Shown here: positions 54,927 to 63,647 of the stretch, one piece after another
Numbering within the stretch: position 1 is the stretch's first letter
Layout: each line of letters begins with the position of its first letter
Origin: Pseudoxanthomonas sp. Root630
GTDB lineage: Bacteria > Pseudomonadota > Gammaproteobacteria > Xanthomonadales > Xanthomonadaceae
Length of the DNA stretch: 64,000 nucleotides
Direction of reading: 5' to 3'
Assembly (NCBI RefSeq): GCF_001427585.1
Contig: NZ_LMGY01000018.1
Coordinates: 1-64,000 of the forward strand
The notes under the pieces: model-generated
Seen by the model: the letters and a program-made list of their open reading frames with translations, nothing else
Database searches by the model: none
What the model was told of the DNA's origin: nothing
Position numbers and translations under genes: made by a program

Positions 54927-55835
54927 TTGCACCTTTCCGGCAGTATCACCGCATTGGCTACGCCCTTCCTGGCGTCGGGCGAACTCGACCTGCAAGCCTG
55001 GCGTGCGCTGCTCAAACAGCAGGTGGACGGTGGCACGCAGGGCGTGGTGGTGGCCGGTTCGACGGGCGAAGCCGCTGCGCTGTCCGACGAGGAATACGAC
55101 ACGTTGCTGCGCATCGCCGTGGAAACGCTCGGCGGCACGCTGCCGGTGCTGGCCGGTACCGGCCAGATGAACACCGCCAAGACCATCGCCGCCACCCGTC
55201 GTGCCGCCGAGGGCGGCGCGCACGCGGCGCTTGTGGTCACGCCGCCGTACGTGCGGCCGACGCAGGCCGGCCTGGTGGCGCACTACCGTGCCGTCGCCGA
55301 TCAGGGCGGGCTGCCGGTCGTGCTCTACAACGTGCCGGGCCGCACCGGCTGCGACCTGCTGCCGGAAACCGTGGCGCAGCTGGTCGATCATCCGAACATC
55401 ATCGGCATCAAGGAAGCACGCGCCGAGCCCGAGCGCATGGCCGCGCTGCTGGCATTGCGCAGCGAAGGCTTCGCCATCCTCAGTGGCGACGACCCCACCG
55501 CGGGACGCGCGATGCTGGCGGGCGCCGATGGCCTGATCTCGGTCGGTTCCAATGCATTGCCGCGCACCTTCCGTCGCCTCTGCGACCTGGCGCGCGGCGG
55601 GCATGCCGACGCGGTTGCCACGCTGGACCAGCAACTGCAGGAGCACTACGCCTTCTTCGGCGTCGAATCCAACCCCATTCCGGTGAAGGCGCTGCTGCAG
55701 CGCCAGGGCATCGGCCAAGGCCTGCGCCTGCCGTTGCTGTCGCTGTCCGATACCCACACCCCCACTGCCGACCGACTGGCCACGCTGGCCCAGTCGCTGG
55801 AAGCACAATCCACCCGCGAAACGATCGCGGCCTGA
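54927..55835 (+). CDS. dapA: 4-hydroxy-tetrahydrodipicolinate synthase
   Basis: The 302-residue TIM-barrel enzyme has the GSTGE block (Thr45), Tyr134 in [11 protein letters not shown] and the Schiff-base Lys162 in GIKEAR. It condenses pyruvate with aspartate semialdehyde in lysine and diaminopimelate synthesis. No ATG is in a suitable place. The start is taken as TTG 54927, giving the usual [14 protein letters not shown]-type N-terminus. It is followed 15 nt later by the BamC-like lipoprotein, the same order as E. coli dapA-bamC. Confidence 0.92.
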   Translation: MHLSGSITALATPFLASGELDLQAWRALLKQQVDGGTQGVVVAGSTGEAAALSDEEYDTLLRIAVETLGGTLPVLAGTGQMNTAKTIAATRRAAEGGAHAALVVTPPYVRPTQAGLVAHYRAVADQGGLPVVLYNVPGRTGCDLLPETVAQLVDHPNIIGIKEARAEPERMAALLALRSEGFAILSGDDPTAGRAMLAGADGLISVGSNALPRTFRRLCDLARGGHADAVATLDQQLQEHYAFFGVESNPIPVKALLQRQGIGQGLRLPLLSLSDTHTPTADRLATLAQSLEAQSTRETIAA

Positions 55836-55850
55836 ACCCAGGAGAATTTC

Positions 55851-56348
55851 ATGCGTCTTTCGTCTTCCCTCGTGCGTCCGCTTGCCCTGGTGCTGCTGGT
55901 CGTCTCCGTCGCCGGCTGCTCGTGGTTCAAGAAGGACGCGAAGGGCGACTACGCGCTGGCGCCGGAAGCCCGTCCGCTGGAAGTGCCGCCGGATCTCAAC
56001 GTGCCCAACACCAGTGGCGCCATGCAGGTGCCGAACGTCGGTCCGGCCGCTTCGTCTGCCGGTGCCGCGACGAACGCGGCGGGTGGCTTCACCGTGGCCG
56101 GCAGCCGCGACGATGCCTTCACCCGCGTCGGCGAAGCGCTGGCCGGTATCGAGGGCGCGACGATCGCCAGCCGCGCGCAGCTGCTCGGCACGTACGACGT
56201 CAGCTATGAAGGCGCCAACTTCCTGGTGCGCGTGAGCGCGGTGGATGCCGGTGCCTACGTGTCCGCGGTGGATCCGCGTGGCCTGCCGGCCACCAGTCCG
56301 CCGGCGGTCAAGTTGCTGGCCGCGCTGAAGGTCAAGCTCGGCGGCTGA
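55851..56348 (+). CDS. Short BamC-like outer-membrane lipoprotein
   Basis: The 165-residue protein has a lipobox VAGC (Cys23) and the BamC-type LEVPPDL peptide shortly after it, then a small globular region. E. coli BamC is about 344 residues with two helix-grip domains; only about one remains here. BamC is a non-essential part of the outer-membrane protein assembly machine. Its position immediately after dapA supports the identity. AGGAG lies 8 nt before ATG 55851. Confidence 0.75.
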   Translation: MRLSSSLVRPLALVLLVVSVAGCSWFKKDAKGDYALAPEARPLEVPPDLNVPNTSGAMQVPNVGPAASSAGAATNAAGGFTVAGSRDDAFTRVGEALAGIEGATIASRAQLLGTYDVSYEGANFLVRVSAVDAGAYVSAVDPRGLPATSPPAVKLLAALKVKLGG

Positions 56349-56373
56349 TCCCGTCAGGGACATCGCTGGAAAG

Positions 56374-56400
56374 AAAAAGGGCGCCATCGGCGCCCTTTTT
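56374..56400. terminator. Bidirectional intrinsic terminator between the bamC-like gene and fdxA
   Basis: A perfect stem AAAAAGGGCGCC (374-385) pairs with GGCGCCCTTTTT (389-400) with a 3-nt loop, giving T runs on both strands. It ends plus-strand dapA-bamC transcripts and minus-strand fdxA transcripts. Confidence 0.93.
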
Positions 56401-56417
56401 CATTGCATCGGGGATGT

Positions 56418-56741
56418 TCAGCGCTCCAGCAGCGGCAGCTTGTCCGGCTTGCCTTCCCATTCCTTCGCGTCGGGCAGCGGGTCCTTGCGCGTGGTGATGA
56501 CCGGCCACGCCCTGGAGAGCTCGGCGTTGAGCGCTACATACCCTTCCTGGCCGGCGGGCACGTCGTCTTCCGGGTAGATCGCGTTGATCGGGCACTCCGG
56601 CTCGCACAGGGTGCAGTCGATGCATTCGTCCGGGTCGATCACCAGGAAGTTCGGGCCTTCGTGGAAGCAGTCCACCGGGCAGACTTCCACGCAGTCGGTG
56701 TACTTGCACTTGATGCAGTTTTCGGTGACGACGAAGGGCAT
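56418..56741 (-). CDS. fdxA: 7Fe ferredoxin
   Basis: The 107-residue ferredoxin has cysteine motifs for a [3Fe-4S] and a [4Fe-4S] cluster: the first half with CIKCKYTDC and VCPVDC, the second with [12 protein letters not shown]. It carries electrons in the cytoplasm. The sequence matches the FdxA family, which is common in proteobacteria. It is a single-gene unit between the bidirectional terminator and the AT-rich region upstream of the pirin gene. Confidence 0.95.
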   Translation of the reverse strand: MPFVVTENCIKCKYTDCVEVCPVDCFHEGPNFLVIDPDECIDCTLCEPECPINAIYPEDDVPAGQEGYVALNAELSRAWPVITTRKDPLPDAKEWEGKPDKLPLLER

Positions 56742-57052
56742 GAAGACACGGGCTCGAACGGAAACCGCGCAAGTTTAATGCACGCGGCCAGCAGGGGTGA
56801 GGGAGATTTCCCCTCCGGCGTCGTTGTCCGCCTTCACTGCGACGCGATGACGCGGCCTCGATGATCGCCCGGCGCGCACCAGGATCCGCGACGCCACGTG
56901 CATCCGACGGGCAGGGTGATGCGGGGCGTCTCCGTACCGCTTCCCGGCGGATAATTTCATTAATAGAACAATCAATTGGAAATTGTCTCGTTTATTCTAT
57001 TTATGTAGTCACTCATGCTGTGCGCCACGTCCACCACTGAAGGAGTTCCGCC
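56742..57052. promoter_or_regulatory. Divergent fdxA/pirin intergenic region with an AT-rich dyad
   Basis: This 311-nt gap has no gene. Bases 56950-57005 are far more AT-rich than the flanks and contain an imperfect inverted repeat (AACAAT at 56967-56972 with ATTGTC at 56982-56987, enclosing CAATTG). A flanking ATAGAA/TTCTAT pair adds symmetry. Pirin genes are often controlled by a LysR- or TetR-type protein, so this is a candidate operator. No regulator gene is adjacent. Promoter boxes were not assigned with confidence. Confidence 0.5.
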
Positions 57053-57760
57053 ATGATCACCCTGCGTCCTGCCCACGAGCGCGGCCATGCCAACCACGGC
57101 TGGCTGGATTCCTGGCACAGCTTCTCCTTCGCGAACTACTTCGACGACAAGCACGTCCATTGGGGGCCGCTGCGCGTCATCAACGAAGACCGCGTGGCCG
57201 CCGGCCGCGGGTTCGGCGAACACGGCCATCGCGACATGGAGATCATCAGCTACGTGCTGGAAGGCGCGCTGGGCCACAAGGATTCGATGGGCAACAGCTC
57301 CAGCATCGTCCCCGGCGACGTGCAGCGCATGAGCGCCGGCACCGGCGTGCAGCATTCGGAGTTCAACTACAGCGACACCGGCACCACGCATTTCCTGCAG
57401 ATCTGGATCATCCCCGACCGCCAGGGCGTGACGCCGTCGTATGAAGAGAAGTCGTTCCCCGCCACCGACAAGCAGGGTCGCCTGCGCCTGGTTGTCAGCC
57501 CGGACGGCGCCGACGGTTCGGTCGGCATCCACCAGGACGCGCGCATGTACGTGGGCCTGTTCGATGGCAGCGAGAAGGGCGAACTGCGGCTGGCCGACGG
57601 TCGCCTGGGCTACGTGCACATCGCGCGTGGCGAAGCGACCGTGAATGGCCAGGCGCTGAAGGCCGGCGACGCGCTGCTGTACCGGGACGAGCCGCTGGTC
57701 AGCATCGAGCGCGGCATCGGTGCCGAAGTGCTGGTGTTCGACCTGCCGCCGATGCAGTAA
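57053..57760 (+). CDS. Pirin-family protein (YhhW-like)
   Basis: The 235-residue bicupin has the N-terminal metal site GEHGHRDMEI (His residues near 61-63) and HSEFN, as in quercetinase-type pirins. Some family members oxidise quercetin with a bound metal. AAGGAG lies 8 nt before ATG 57053, and the upstream region holds a possible operator (56950-57005). It converges with the XapX genes. A role in a redox or electrophile response is inferred from its neighbours. Confidence 0.9.
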   Translation: MITLRPAHERGHANHGWLDSWHSFSFANYFDDKHVHWGPLRVINEDRVAAGRGFGEHGHRDMEIISYVLEGALGHKDSMGNSSSIVPGDVQRMSAGTGVQHSEFNYSDTGTTHFLQIWIIPDRQGVTPSYEEKSFPATDKQGRLRLVVSPDGADGSVGIHQDARMYVGLFDGSEKGELRLADGRLGYVHIARGEATVNGQALKAGDALLYRDEPLVSIERGIGAEVLVFDLPPMQ

Positions 57761-57780
57761 GCACGATGGCGTGACGAACG

Positions 57781-57805
57781 GAAGGGTGCGCGGGTCGCAC
57801 CCTTC
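57781..57805. terminator. Hairpin terminator between pirin and XapX genes
   Basis: A perfect 10-bp stem GAAGGGTGCG (781-790) pairs with CGCACCCTTC (796-805), loop CGGGT. The flanks have no long T run, so termination may be weak or Rho-dependent. It separates two convergent gene sets. Confidence 0.55.
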
Positions 57806-57821
57806 TTCGTGTCCGGCGGCC

Positions 57822-57980
57822 TCAGCCCAGCAGCCGGTCTGCGGCGAGGAAGCCTGCCGTCATCGCCACCACCAGCAGCGCTCCTTGCAGACGCGGCGGC
57901 GCGGGCACCGGGATGTCGAGCCAGCGGCAGGCGATGCCGATGGCGAGGGCGAGCGCGATGCCGACCAGGGCGGTGATCAT
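57822..57980 (-). CDS. XapX-domain mini-protein, downstream copy
   Basis: The 52-residue protein has two membrane helices and the central VPVPAPPRLQGALLVVAM motif of XapX (DUF1427) proteins. Function is unknown. Family members are very small inner-membrane proteins. It starts within the stop of the upstream XapX gene (ATGA), so the tandem pair is translationally coupled. Confidence 0.85.
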   Translation of the reverse strand: MITALVGIALALAIGIACRWLDIPVPAPPRLQGALLVVAMTAGFLAADRLLG

Positions 57981-58207
57981 GGCGCGTCGCTCCGTGCGCC
58001 CTGGCCGGTCGGGCCGCCGCAATCGCGACGGTGCTGCGCCTCGCGCCGGACCAGCACGCGGTCGGCCAGCATGTAGCCGCTGGTCATCGCCACGACCAGC
58101 AGCGCACCGACCAGCACCGGCGGCGCCGGCACCGGCACGCCGAAGGCGCGGCAGCCGAAACCGATGGCGAAGCCGAGCAGCAGCCCGGCGACGAATTTCC
58201 CGTTCAT
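57977..58207 (-). CDS. XapX-domain mini-protein, upstream copy
   Basis: The 76-residue protein has the same two-helix XapX core (VPVPAPPVLVGALLVVAM) plus a charged C-terminal tail of about 25 residues. Its start overlaps the MFS exporter stop (ATGA) and its stop overlaps the next XapX start. The coupled MFS-XapX-XapX order hints at a shared membrane role, but no function is known. Confidence 0.85.
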   Translation of the reverse strand: MNGKFVAGLLLGFAIGFGCRAFGVPVPAPPVLVGALLVVAMTSGYMLADRVLVRREAQHRRDCGGPTGQGARSDAP

Positions 58208-59835
58208 GCCAATCCCCCATGGGTCGAAGGCGCAGGCGGCGTGGCGCCCGGCGCACCGCCGATGAAATGGCGCACCTGCGGCCGTTGCGAGGGATCGACG
58301 AGCGTTTCGAGCAGGGCGTCCTGCAGGACGTGTTCGTCTTCGGTCACGCGTTCGTGCTGGCGCAGGTGCTCGCGCCATGAGGCATCGACGAAGTACTCCA
58401 GGTACACGCCGGATTGCGTGCTGTCTTCCGCCACGCCCCACTGGAGCGCGCCATTCCGGCGCCGCGCATGGCCGAGCGGTTGCAGGCGTTGCAGGAAGTC
58501 CTGGCGACGCGCCGGATCCACGCGGTATTCGATGGTCACGAGCACCGGCCCGCGATCATCGTGCAGATCCGGGCCGACGACCGGCTGCGGCCAGTGGCCC
58601 GAAGGCGTCACGTTGACGTGCGCGGCTTCGCCCAACCGGAAGCGCGCACCCACGAGCGCCGCCACCGCAGTGCCGATGGCGGCGGCCAGCAACGCACGCG
58701 GGGTGCCGAAGGCCTGCGCGAGCCAACCCCAGCCCAGGCTGCCCGCCGCCATGCCGCCGGAAAACACCACGATGTACAGCGACAGCGCGCGTGCGCGTAC
58801 CCAGGCCGGTACCGCGGTCTGCGCGGCGATCTGCAACGAAGACAACACCGCGATCCAGGCGAAGCCGGCCAGCAGCGCGATGGCATACAGCAGGGGCACC
58901 CACCGCAGCAGCGCGATGGCGAGGGTGCACGCTGCATATGCCAGCGTCGCGTACAGCACCATCCGGTCCGGGTCCATGCGTGTGCGCAGGCCGGGCAGCA
59001 GCATCGCACCGCCGATGGCGCCTGCGCCGATGCAGCCCAGCAGCAGGCCGTAGGTGCCTGCGCTCGCATGCAGGTCCTGCTTCACGACGATCGGCAGCAG
59101 GGCGGTCAGTGCACTGGCGAAGGTGAAGAACCACGCGGCCTTCACCAGCACCGCCTGCAGCACGCTGGCGCGCGTGGCGTAGCGCAGCCCGGCGCGCAGG
59201 GCGACGCCGAAGGTTTCCGGCGGCAACACCGATGCGGTCGGCGCGCGACGCCAGCGCCACAGCACCACGGCCACACCGAGGAAGGTCACCGCGTTGACGG
59301 CGAACGCCCAGGCGATCCCGGCCTGCGCGACGATCAGGCCGCCCAATGCCGGCCCGATGGCGCGCGCGATGTTCATGCTCAGCGAGCCCAGCGCCACTGC
59401 CGGCCCCAGCATCGGCTTGGGCACCAACTCTGGCGTGGTGGCCTGCTGCGCCGGCATCGCCATCGCCGCGCCGATGCCGAGCGCGAAGGTCAGTGCCACC
59501 AGGGTCCACGGCCCCAACCGGTCGAGGTGGGCGAGCACGGCCAGGGTGCTGGCCACGAGCAGCATCCACAGTTGCGCGAGGATCAGATAGCGCCGCCGGT
59601 CCACGATGTCGGCCAGCGTGCCGGCGACGATGGCCAGCACCACCACCGGGAGCGTGGTGGCCGATTGCACGGCAGCGACCATCAGCGGCGAGTTGGTCGT
59701 CTCGGCCATGATCCACGCGGCCGCGACATCATGGACCCACGTGCCGATGTTGCCGACCAGGATCGCGAGCCAGAGCGCGCGGAACGTGGGTTGCCCCAGC
59801 GGCGACCAGGGACCGTGCGTGGCGGGCGTGGACAT
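58204..59835 (-). CDS. MFS exporter with a fused C-terminal domain
   Basis: The 543-residue protein has 12 predicted helices of the major facilitator superfamily, in the EntS/MFS_3 branch; GRIGP-type loops such as NIARAIGPALGGL are visible. About 130 residues follow the last helix and end in a beta-rich block with VEYFVDASWREHL-like spacing, probably an alpha/beta-barrel dimer domain. It would export a small molecule. It starts 2 nt after the amidohydrolase stop and overlaps the first XapX gene. Confidence 0.85.
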   Translation of the reverse strand: MSTPATHGPWSPLGQPTFRALWLAILVGNIGTWVHDVAAAWIMAETTNSPLMVAAVQSATTLPVVVLAIVAGTLADIVDRRRYLILAQLWMLLVASTLAVLAHLDRLGPWTLVALTFALGIGAAMAMPAQQATTPELVPKPMLGPAVALGSLSMNIARAIGPALGGLIVAQAGIAWAFAVNAVTFLGVAVVLWRWRRAPTASVLPPETFGVALRAGLRYATRASVLQAVLVKAAWFFTFASALTALLPIVVKQDLHASAGTYGLLLGCIGAGAIGGAMLLPGLRTRMDPDRMVLYATLAYAACTLAIALLRWVPLLYAIALLAGFAWIAVLSSLQIAAQTAVPAWVRARALSLYIVVFSGGMAAGSLGWGWLAQAFGTPRALLAAAIGTAVAALVGARFRLGEAAHVNVTPSGHWPQPVVGPDLHDDRGPVLVTIEYRVDPARRQDFLQRLQPLGHARRRNGALQWGVAEDSTQSGVYLEYFVDASWREHLRQHERVTEDEHVLQDALLETLVDPSQRPQVRHFIGGAPGATPPAPSTHGGLA

Positions 59836-59837
59836 GG

Positions 59838-61784
59838 TCAGAACGCGAAGCACGCGCAGCCGAGCGTGCCCCAGAACGTTTGCAGGTCGCGCGTGGGCAC
59901 GGTGCGGTGCGCCGCATGAGCGTGTCCGTGTTCGTGCACACGGCAGGCCGGGCCATGCGCATGCGTCAATGCCGCGCTGGCCTGGGCAAGCGTTCCGCCC
60001 TGGTAGCCGCCGAAGCGGTTGACCGGCGACCAGTCGGGCATGGGGTCGGGCAGCGCGGGCGCATGCGGCGCGAACGGCCCGGTGCCATGCACGATGCGGC
60101 CGTCCACCACGGTCAACACGCTGGTGATGTCGGGGATATCGTCTTCCGCGACGCTGAAGAAGTCGGCCGACAGCAGCGCGCAGTCGCCGAACTGTCCGAC
60201 GGCCAGCCGGCCCTTGCGCGTCTGCTCGGTGGAGAACCACGCGCTGCCGTGCGTCCACAGCTGCAGCGCTTCCTCGCGTTCCAGCCGGTTGTCGTCGCCG
60301 TACATCTGCAGTCCGCCGAGCGTGCGTCCACTGACCAGCCAGTACAGCGCCACCCACGGGTTGTAACTGGCGACGCGGGTGGCGTCGGTACCGGCGCCCA
60401 CCGGCACGCCTGCCTGCAGCATGCGCCGCACCGGCGGCGTGTGCCGCAACGCGTCCTTGCCGTAGCGCTGTGCGAAGAACTCGCCCTGGTAGGCCATGCG
60501 GTGCTGGATCGCGATGCCGCCGCCGAGCGCGCGCACGCGGTCGATGTTGCGCGGCGAGATGGTCTCTGCATGGTCGACGATCCAGTGCAGGCCATCGAAC
60601 GGCACCTCGCGGTCCACCTGCTCGTAGATGTCGAGCACGCGGCTGATGCTCTCGTCGTAGGTGGCATGGATGCGGAACGGCCAGCGCTGTTCGGCGAGGA
60701 AGCGCACCACGCCGGCCAGCTCGCCTTCGAGCGTGGCGGGAAGGTCCGGCCGCGGTTCACGGAAATCCTCGAAGTCCGCCGCCGAGAACACCAGCATTTC
60801 GCCCGCGCCGTTGTGGCGCAGCAGGTCGTCGCCCTGGCCGGGCGTGAGCATCGTGGACCAGCGCTGGAAGTCGGCCAGCTCCTCACCCTTCTTCTGGGTG
60901 AACAGGTTGTAGGCGATGCGCACGGTCAGCTGCCCGTCGGCATGCAGTTGCTCGATGATCCGGTAGTCCTCCGGATAGTTCTGGAAGCCGCCGCCCGCAT
61001 CGATTACCGAGGTGATGCCCAGCCGATTGAGTTCGCGCATGAAATGCCGCGTGGAATTGCGTTGGTATTCCGCCGGCAGTTTCGGCCCCATCGCCAGCGT
61101 GGCGTACAGGATCAGGGCATTGGGCTTGGCCAGCAGCAGGCCGGTGGGATTGCCGGCCTTGTCGCGCTGGATCTCGCCGCCGGGCGGGTTCGGCGTGTCT
61201 TTCGTGTAGCCCACCGCGCGCAATGCGGCGCGGTTGAGCAACGCGCGGTCGTACAGGTGCAGGATGAAGACCGGCGTGTCGGGTGCGGCGTTGTTGAGTT
61301 CCTCCAGCGTCGGCAGGCGTTTCTCGGCGAACTGCGATTCGCTGAAGCCGCCCACCACGCGCACCCACTGCGGCGCCGGGGTGATCGCCACCTGCGCCTT
61401 CAGCATCGCCATCGCGTCTGCGAGCGAGCGCACGCCGTCCCAGCGCAGTTCGAGGTTGTAGTTCAACCCGCCGCGGATCAGGTGGGTGTGGCTGTCGTTG
61501 AGGCCCGGCACCAGCCGGCGCCCGCCGGCATCGATGACGCGGGTGGCGCCGGTCGCATGCGCCATCACCTGGGCGTCGTCGCCGACCGCCACTACACGGC
61601 CATCGGCGAAGGCGATCGCGCTGGCGGAGGGAAGGGCCGCGTCGAGCGTGGTGATGCGCGCATTGCGCAGGATCAGGTCGGCCATGCGGGAATCTCCTGG
61701 GCGGGCATCGCGAGGCAGCGCGGCAAGCGCGGCGGCGGCCGCCACGCCCTTCAGCAGGTGGCGCCGGGCGTCGTCAACGGGCAT
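59838..61784 (-). CDS. YtcJ-like metal-dependent amidohydrolase, probable Tat substrate
   Basis: The 648-residue protein is an amidohydrolase-3 (YtcJ-like) enzyme with the metal motif HTH in LNDSHTHLIRGG and a late HATYDES block. From ATG 61784 it carries a twin-arginine signal (RRHLLKG followed by an Ala/Leu core). A second in-frame ATG at 61685 has CAGGAG about 8 nt upstream and would give a cytoplasmic form without signal. The C-terminal tail has several His and a CACFAF end that may bind metal. Substrate is unknown, probably a cyclic amide or similar compound. Confidence 0.85.
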   Translation of the reverse strand: MPVDDARRHLLKGVAAAAALAALPRDARPGDSRMADLILRNARITTLDAALPSASAIAFADGRVVAVGDDAQVMAHATGATRVIDAGGRRLVPGLNDSHTHLIRGGLNYNLELRWDGVRSLADAMAMLKAQVAITPAPQWVRVVGGFSESQFAEKRLPTLEELNNAAPDTPVFILHLYDRALLNRAALRAVGYTKDTPNPPGGEIQRDKAGNPTGLLLAKPNALILYATLAMGPKLPAEYQRNSTRHFMRELNRLGITSVIDAGGGFQNYPEDYRIIEQLHADGQLTVRIAYNLFTQKKGEELADFQRWSTMLTPGQGDDLLRHNGAGEMLVFSAADFEDFREPRPDLPATLEGELAGVVRFLAEQRWPFRIHATYDESISRVLDIYEQVDREVPFDGLHWIVDHAETISPRNIDRVRALGGGIAIQHRMAYQGEFFAQRYGKDALRHTPPVRRMLQAGVPVGAGTDATRVASYNPWVALYWLVSGRTLGGLQMYGDDNRLEREEALQLWTHGSAWFSTEQTRKGRLAVGQFGDCALLSADFFSVAEDDIPDITSVLTVVDGRIVHGTGPFAPHAPALPDPMPDWSPVNRFGGYQGGTLAQASAALTHAHGPACRVHEHGHAHAAHRTVPTRDLQTFWGTLGCACFAF

Positions 61785-62235
61785 GCGCGGCGCCTGCGTG
61801 CGTGCGGTTGCGCCAGGCATCGATCGACAGCGTGCCGGGGCCGGTGAGGGCCACGGCCAGGTTCGCCAGCAGCCACAGCAGCGGGTACTCGATGCCGCCA
61901 TGCATCCAGAACCAGCCGTGCGACAGGTTCAGCAGCACGGTGACGCCGAGGAACGCCGCGGACCCCAGGGCGGCGATGCGCGTGAACGCGCCCGCGACGA
62001 CCAGCGCCCCGAGCAGTGTCTGCAATGCGGCAAGCAACAGCGGCAGCGGTGCGCCGGACGGCAGGCCGAAGTGCTGGAGTTCGGCCGCGAATCCTGCGAT
62101 TCCGGGCCCGCCGAACCACCCGAGCAACTTGCCCAGTCCGTGCGGCAGCAGGAAGCCGCCGGCGGCGAGACGCAACACCAGCAGCCCAGCCGATGTCGTG
62201 CCCGGACGTGCGAGGGAGGCGGCGTGGGCGACCAT
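61774..62235 (-). CDS. DoxX-family membrane protein
   Basis: The 153-residue protein has four hydrophobic helices and the GLLVLRLAAGGFLLPHGLGKL start and NLSHGWFWMHGG loop of DoxX/DoxD-like proteins, each block shown in part. Some DoxX proteins take part in thiosulfate oxidation or form redox complexes; for most the role is unknown. It overlaps the downstream amidohydrolase by 11 nt, so the genes are coupled. Confidence 0.85.
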   Translation of the reverse strand: MVAHAASLARPGTTSAGLLVLRLAAGGFLLPHGLGKLLGWFGGPGIAGFAAELQHFGLPSGAPLPLLLAALQTLLGALVVAGAFTRIAALGSAAFLGVTVLLNLSHGWFWMHGGIEYPLLWLLANLAVALTGPGTLSIDAWRNRTHAGAAHAR

Positions 62236-62247
62236 CGCGGCGCCCCG

Positions 62248-62904
62248 TCAGTGGCCGCCTTCGGAGGCGCCGAACATGCTCTTGGCGTACTGGATGCCGA
62301 GCCCGTAGCCGCCGCCATGCAGCTTGGCGATGCCGGTGGTGAGGCCGTAGGTCGCGCTGCGTGCCCAGTCGCGCTGCAGCTCCAGCAGGTACTGCACGCT
62401 GGTCAGCGGGCGCACGCCGGCCTGGATCATGCGTTGCATCGCGCGTTCGTGGGCTTCAGCGGTCACGTCGCCGCAGGCGTCGGCGATCACGTAGACCTCG
62501 AACCCCTGGTCGAGCGCCGACAGCGCCGGCCCGACGATGCAGACGCTGGTCCAGAGGCCGCCGAGCACGATGCGGGCTTTTCCGGAAGCGTTCACCGCCG
62601 CGATGACGGCCGTGTCTTCCCAGCAGTTCATGGTGGTGCGGTCGTACACCTTCGCGTCGGGGAAGGCCTCGGGGATCTCGGGGAACAACGGGCCGGAGAA
62701 GGATTTCTCGGCGACCGTCGTCAACAGGGTCGACACGCCGAAGCCGGCGGCGCCTTTCGCGACCAGGGCGACGTTGTTGCGCAGCATCGCCACGTCGATG
62801 GAATGCGTGGCGAAGGCCATCTGCGACTGGTGGTCGATCAGGATCAGCGTGTGGTCGGTCGGCGTGAGCAGGGTCTTGCCGGCGGCGGGGGAGGCGGTGG
62901 GCAT
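62248..62904 (-). CDS. YcaC-like isochorismatase-family hydrolase
   Basis: The 218-residue cysteine hydrolase has the catalytic-triad pattern of the family: Asp in LILIDHQ near residue 24, a central Lys in AEKSF and Cys in GGLWTSVCIVG near residue 118. YcaC-type enzymes hydrolyse amides or related bonds, but natural substrates are not established. It follows wrbA in the same direction after a 91-nt gap and precedes doxX by 12 nt. Confidence 0.88.
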   Translation of the reverse strand: MPTASPAAGKTLLTPTDHTLILIDHQSQMAFATHSIDVAMLRNNVALVAKGAAGFGVSTLLTTVAEKSFSGPLFPEIPEAFPDAKVYDRTTMNCWEDTAVIAAVNASGKARIVLGGLWTSVCIVGPALSALDQGFEVYVIADACGDVTAEAHERAMQRMIQAGVRPLTSVQYLLELQRDWARSATYGLTTGIAKLHGGGYGLGIQYAKSMFGASEGGH

Positions 62905-62953
62905 GTCGGGCTCCAGTCATCGAGAAGGAATCGCGCCACTGTCGCGCGCCGCC

Positions 62954-62981
62954 GCGCACGCCGGCTTGCATCGGCGTGCGC
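62954..62981 (-). terminator. GC hairpin between wrbA and the YcaC-like gene
   Basis: A 10-bp perfect stem (GCGCACGCCG, 954-963, with CGGCGTGCGC, 972-981) has an 8-nt loop and no T run. It may attenuate wrbA read-through rather than terminate fully. Confidence 0.35.
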
Positions 62982-62995
62982 GCTGCCGGCGGGCG

Positions 62996-63595
62996 TCAAC
63001 CGTGCAGCTTGATCGCGGTTTCCGCGACGCGACGGCCCTGGTAGCGCGCGGCGTCCAGCTCGTTCTGCGTCGGTTGCCGCGATCCATCGCCGCCGGCGAT
63101 CGTCGTCGTGCCGTAGGGCGAGCCGCCGGTCACTTCGTCCAGCTTCATCTGCCCGGCGAACCCGTAGTCCAACCCCACGATCACCATGCCGAAATGCAGC
63201 AGATTGGTGATGATGGAGAACAGCGTGGTTTCCTGGCCGCCATGCTGGGTGGCGGTGGAGGTGAACGCGGCGCCGACCTTGCCGTGCAGCGCGCCCTTGG
63301 CCCACAGGCCGCCGGCCTGGTCGAGGAAATTCGCCATCTGCGACGACATGCGCCCGAAGCGCGTGCCGGTGCCGACGACGATGGCGTCGTAGTCGGCGAG
63401 TTCGGCGATGGTCGCCACGGGGGCGGCCTGGTCGAGCTTGAAGTGCGATTTCTTCGCCACGTCTTCCGGTACCAGCTCCGGCACGCGCTTGATGTCGGCA
63501 CTCGCGCCGCCCGCGCGCACGCCTTCGGCCACGGCGTTGGCCATGGTTTCGATATGCCCGTAGGCGGAGTAGTAGAGGATCAGGACCTTGGCCAT
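62996..63595 (-). CDS. wrbA: NAD(P)H:quinone oxidoreductase WrbA
   Basis: The 199-residue flavodoxin-fold protein has ILYYSAYGH (FMN phosphate loop, near residue 5), GTGTRFG and [10 protein letters not shown], all WrbA marks. It reduces quinones by two electrons using NAD(P)H and FMN, protecting against redox cycling. GGAG lies about 7 nt before ATG 63595, which is favoured over the longer in-frame ATG 63625. It is downstream of the AraC regulator gene, which may control it. Confidence 0.95.
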   Translation of the reverse strand: MAKVLILYYSAYGHIETMANAVAEGVRAGGASADIKRVPELVPEDVAKKSHFKLDQAAPVATIAELADYDAIVVGTGTRFGRMSSQMANFLDQAGGLWAKGALHGKVGAAFTSTATQHGGQETTLFSIITNLLHFGMVIVGLDYGFAGQMKLDEVTGGSPYGTTTIAGGDGSRQPTQNELDAARYQGRRVAETAIKLHG

Positions 63596-63615
63596 CGCAG
63601 GACTCCGGGGAAAGG

Positions 63616-63636
63616 GCCGCCGCACCGTGCGGCGGC
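63616..63636 (-). terminator. Hairpin after the AraC regulator gene
   Basis: A 9-bp stem (GCCGCCGCA, 616-624, with TGCGGCGGC, 628-636), loop CCG, is followed on the minus strand by CCCTTTCC. The short T run makes it a possible but weak terminator. Confidence 0.45.
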
Positions 63637-63647
63637 GACAGGCAGGG

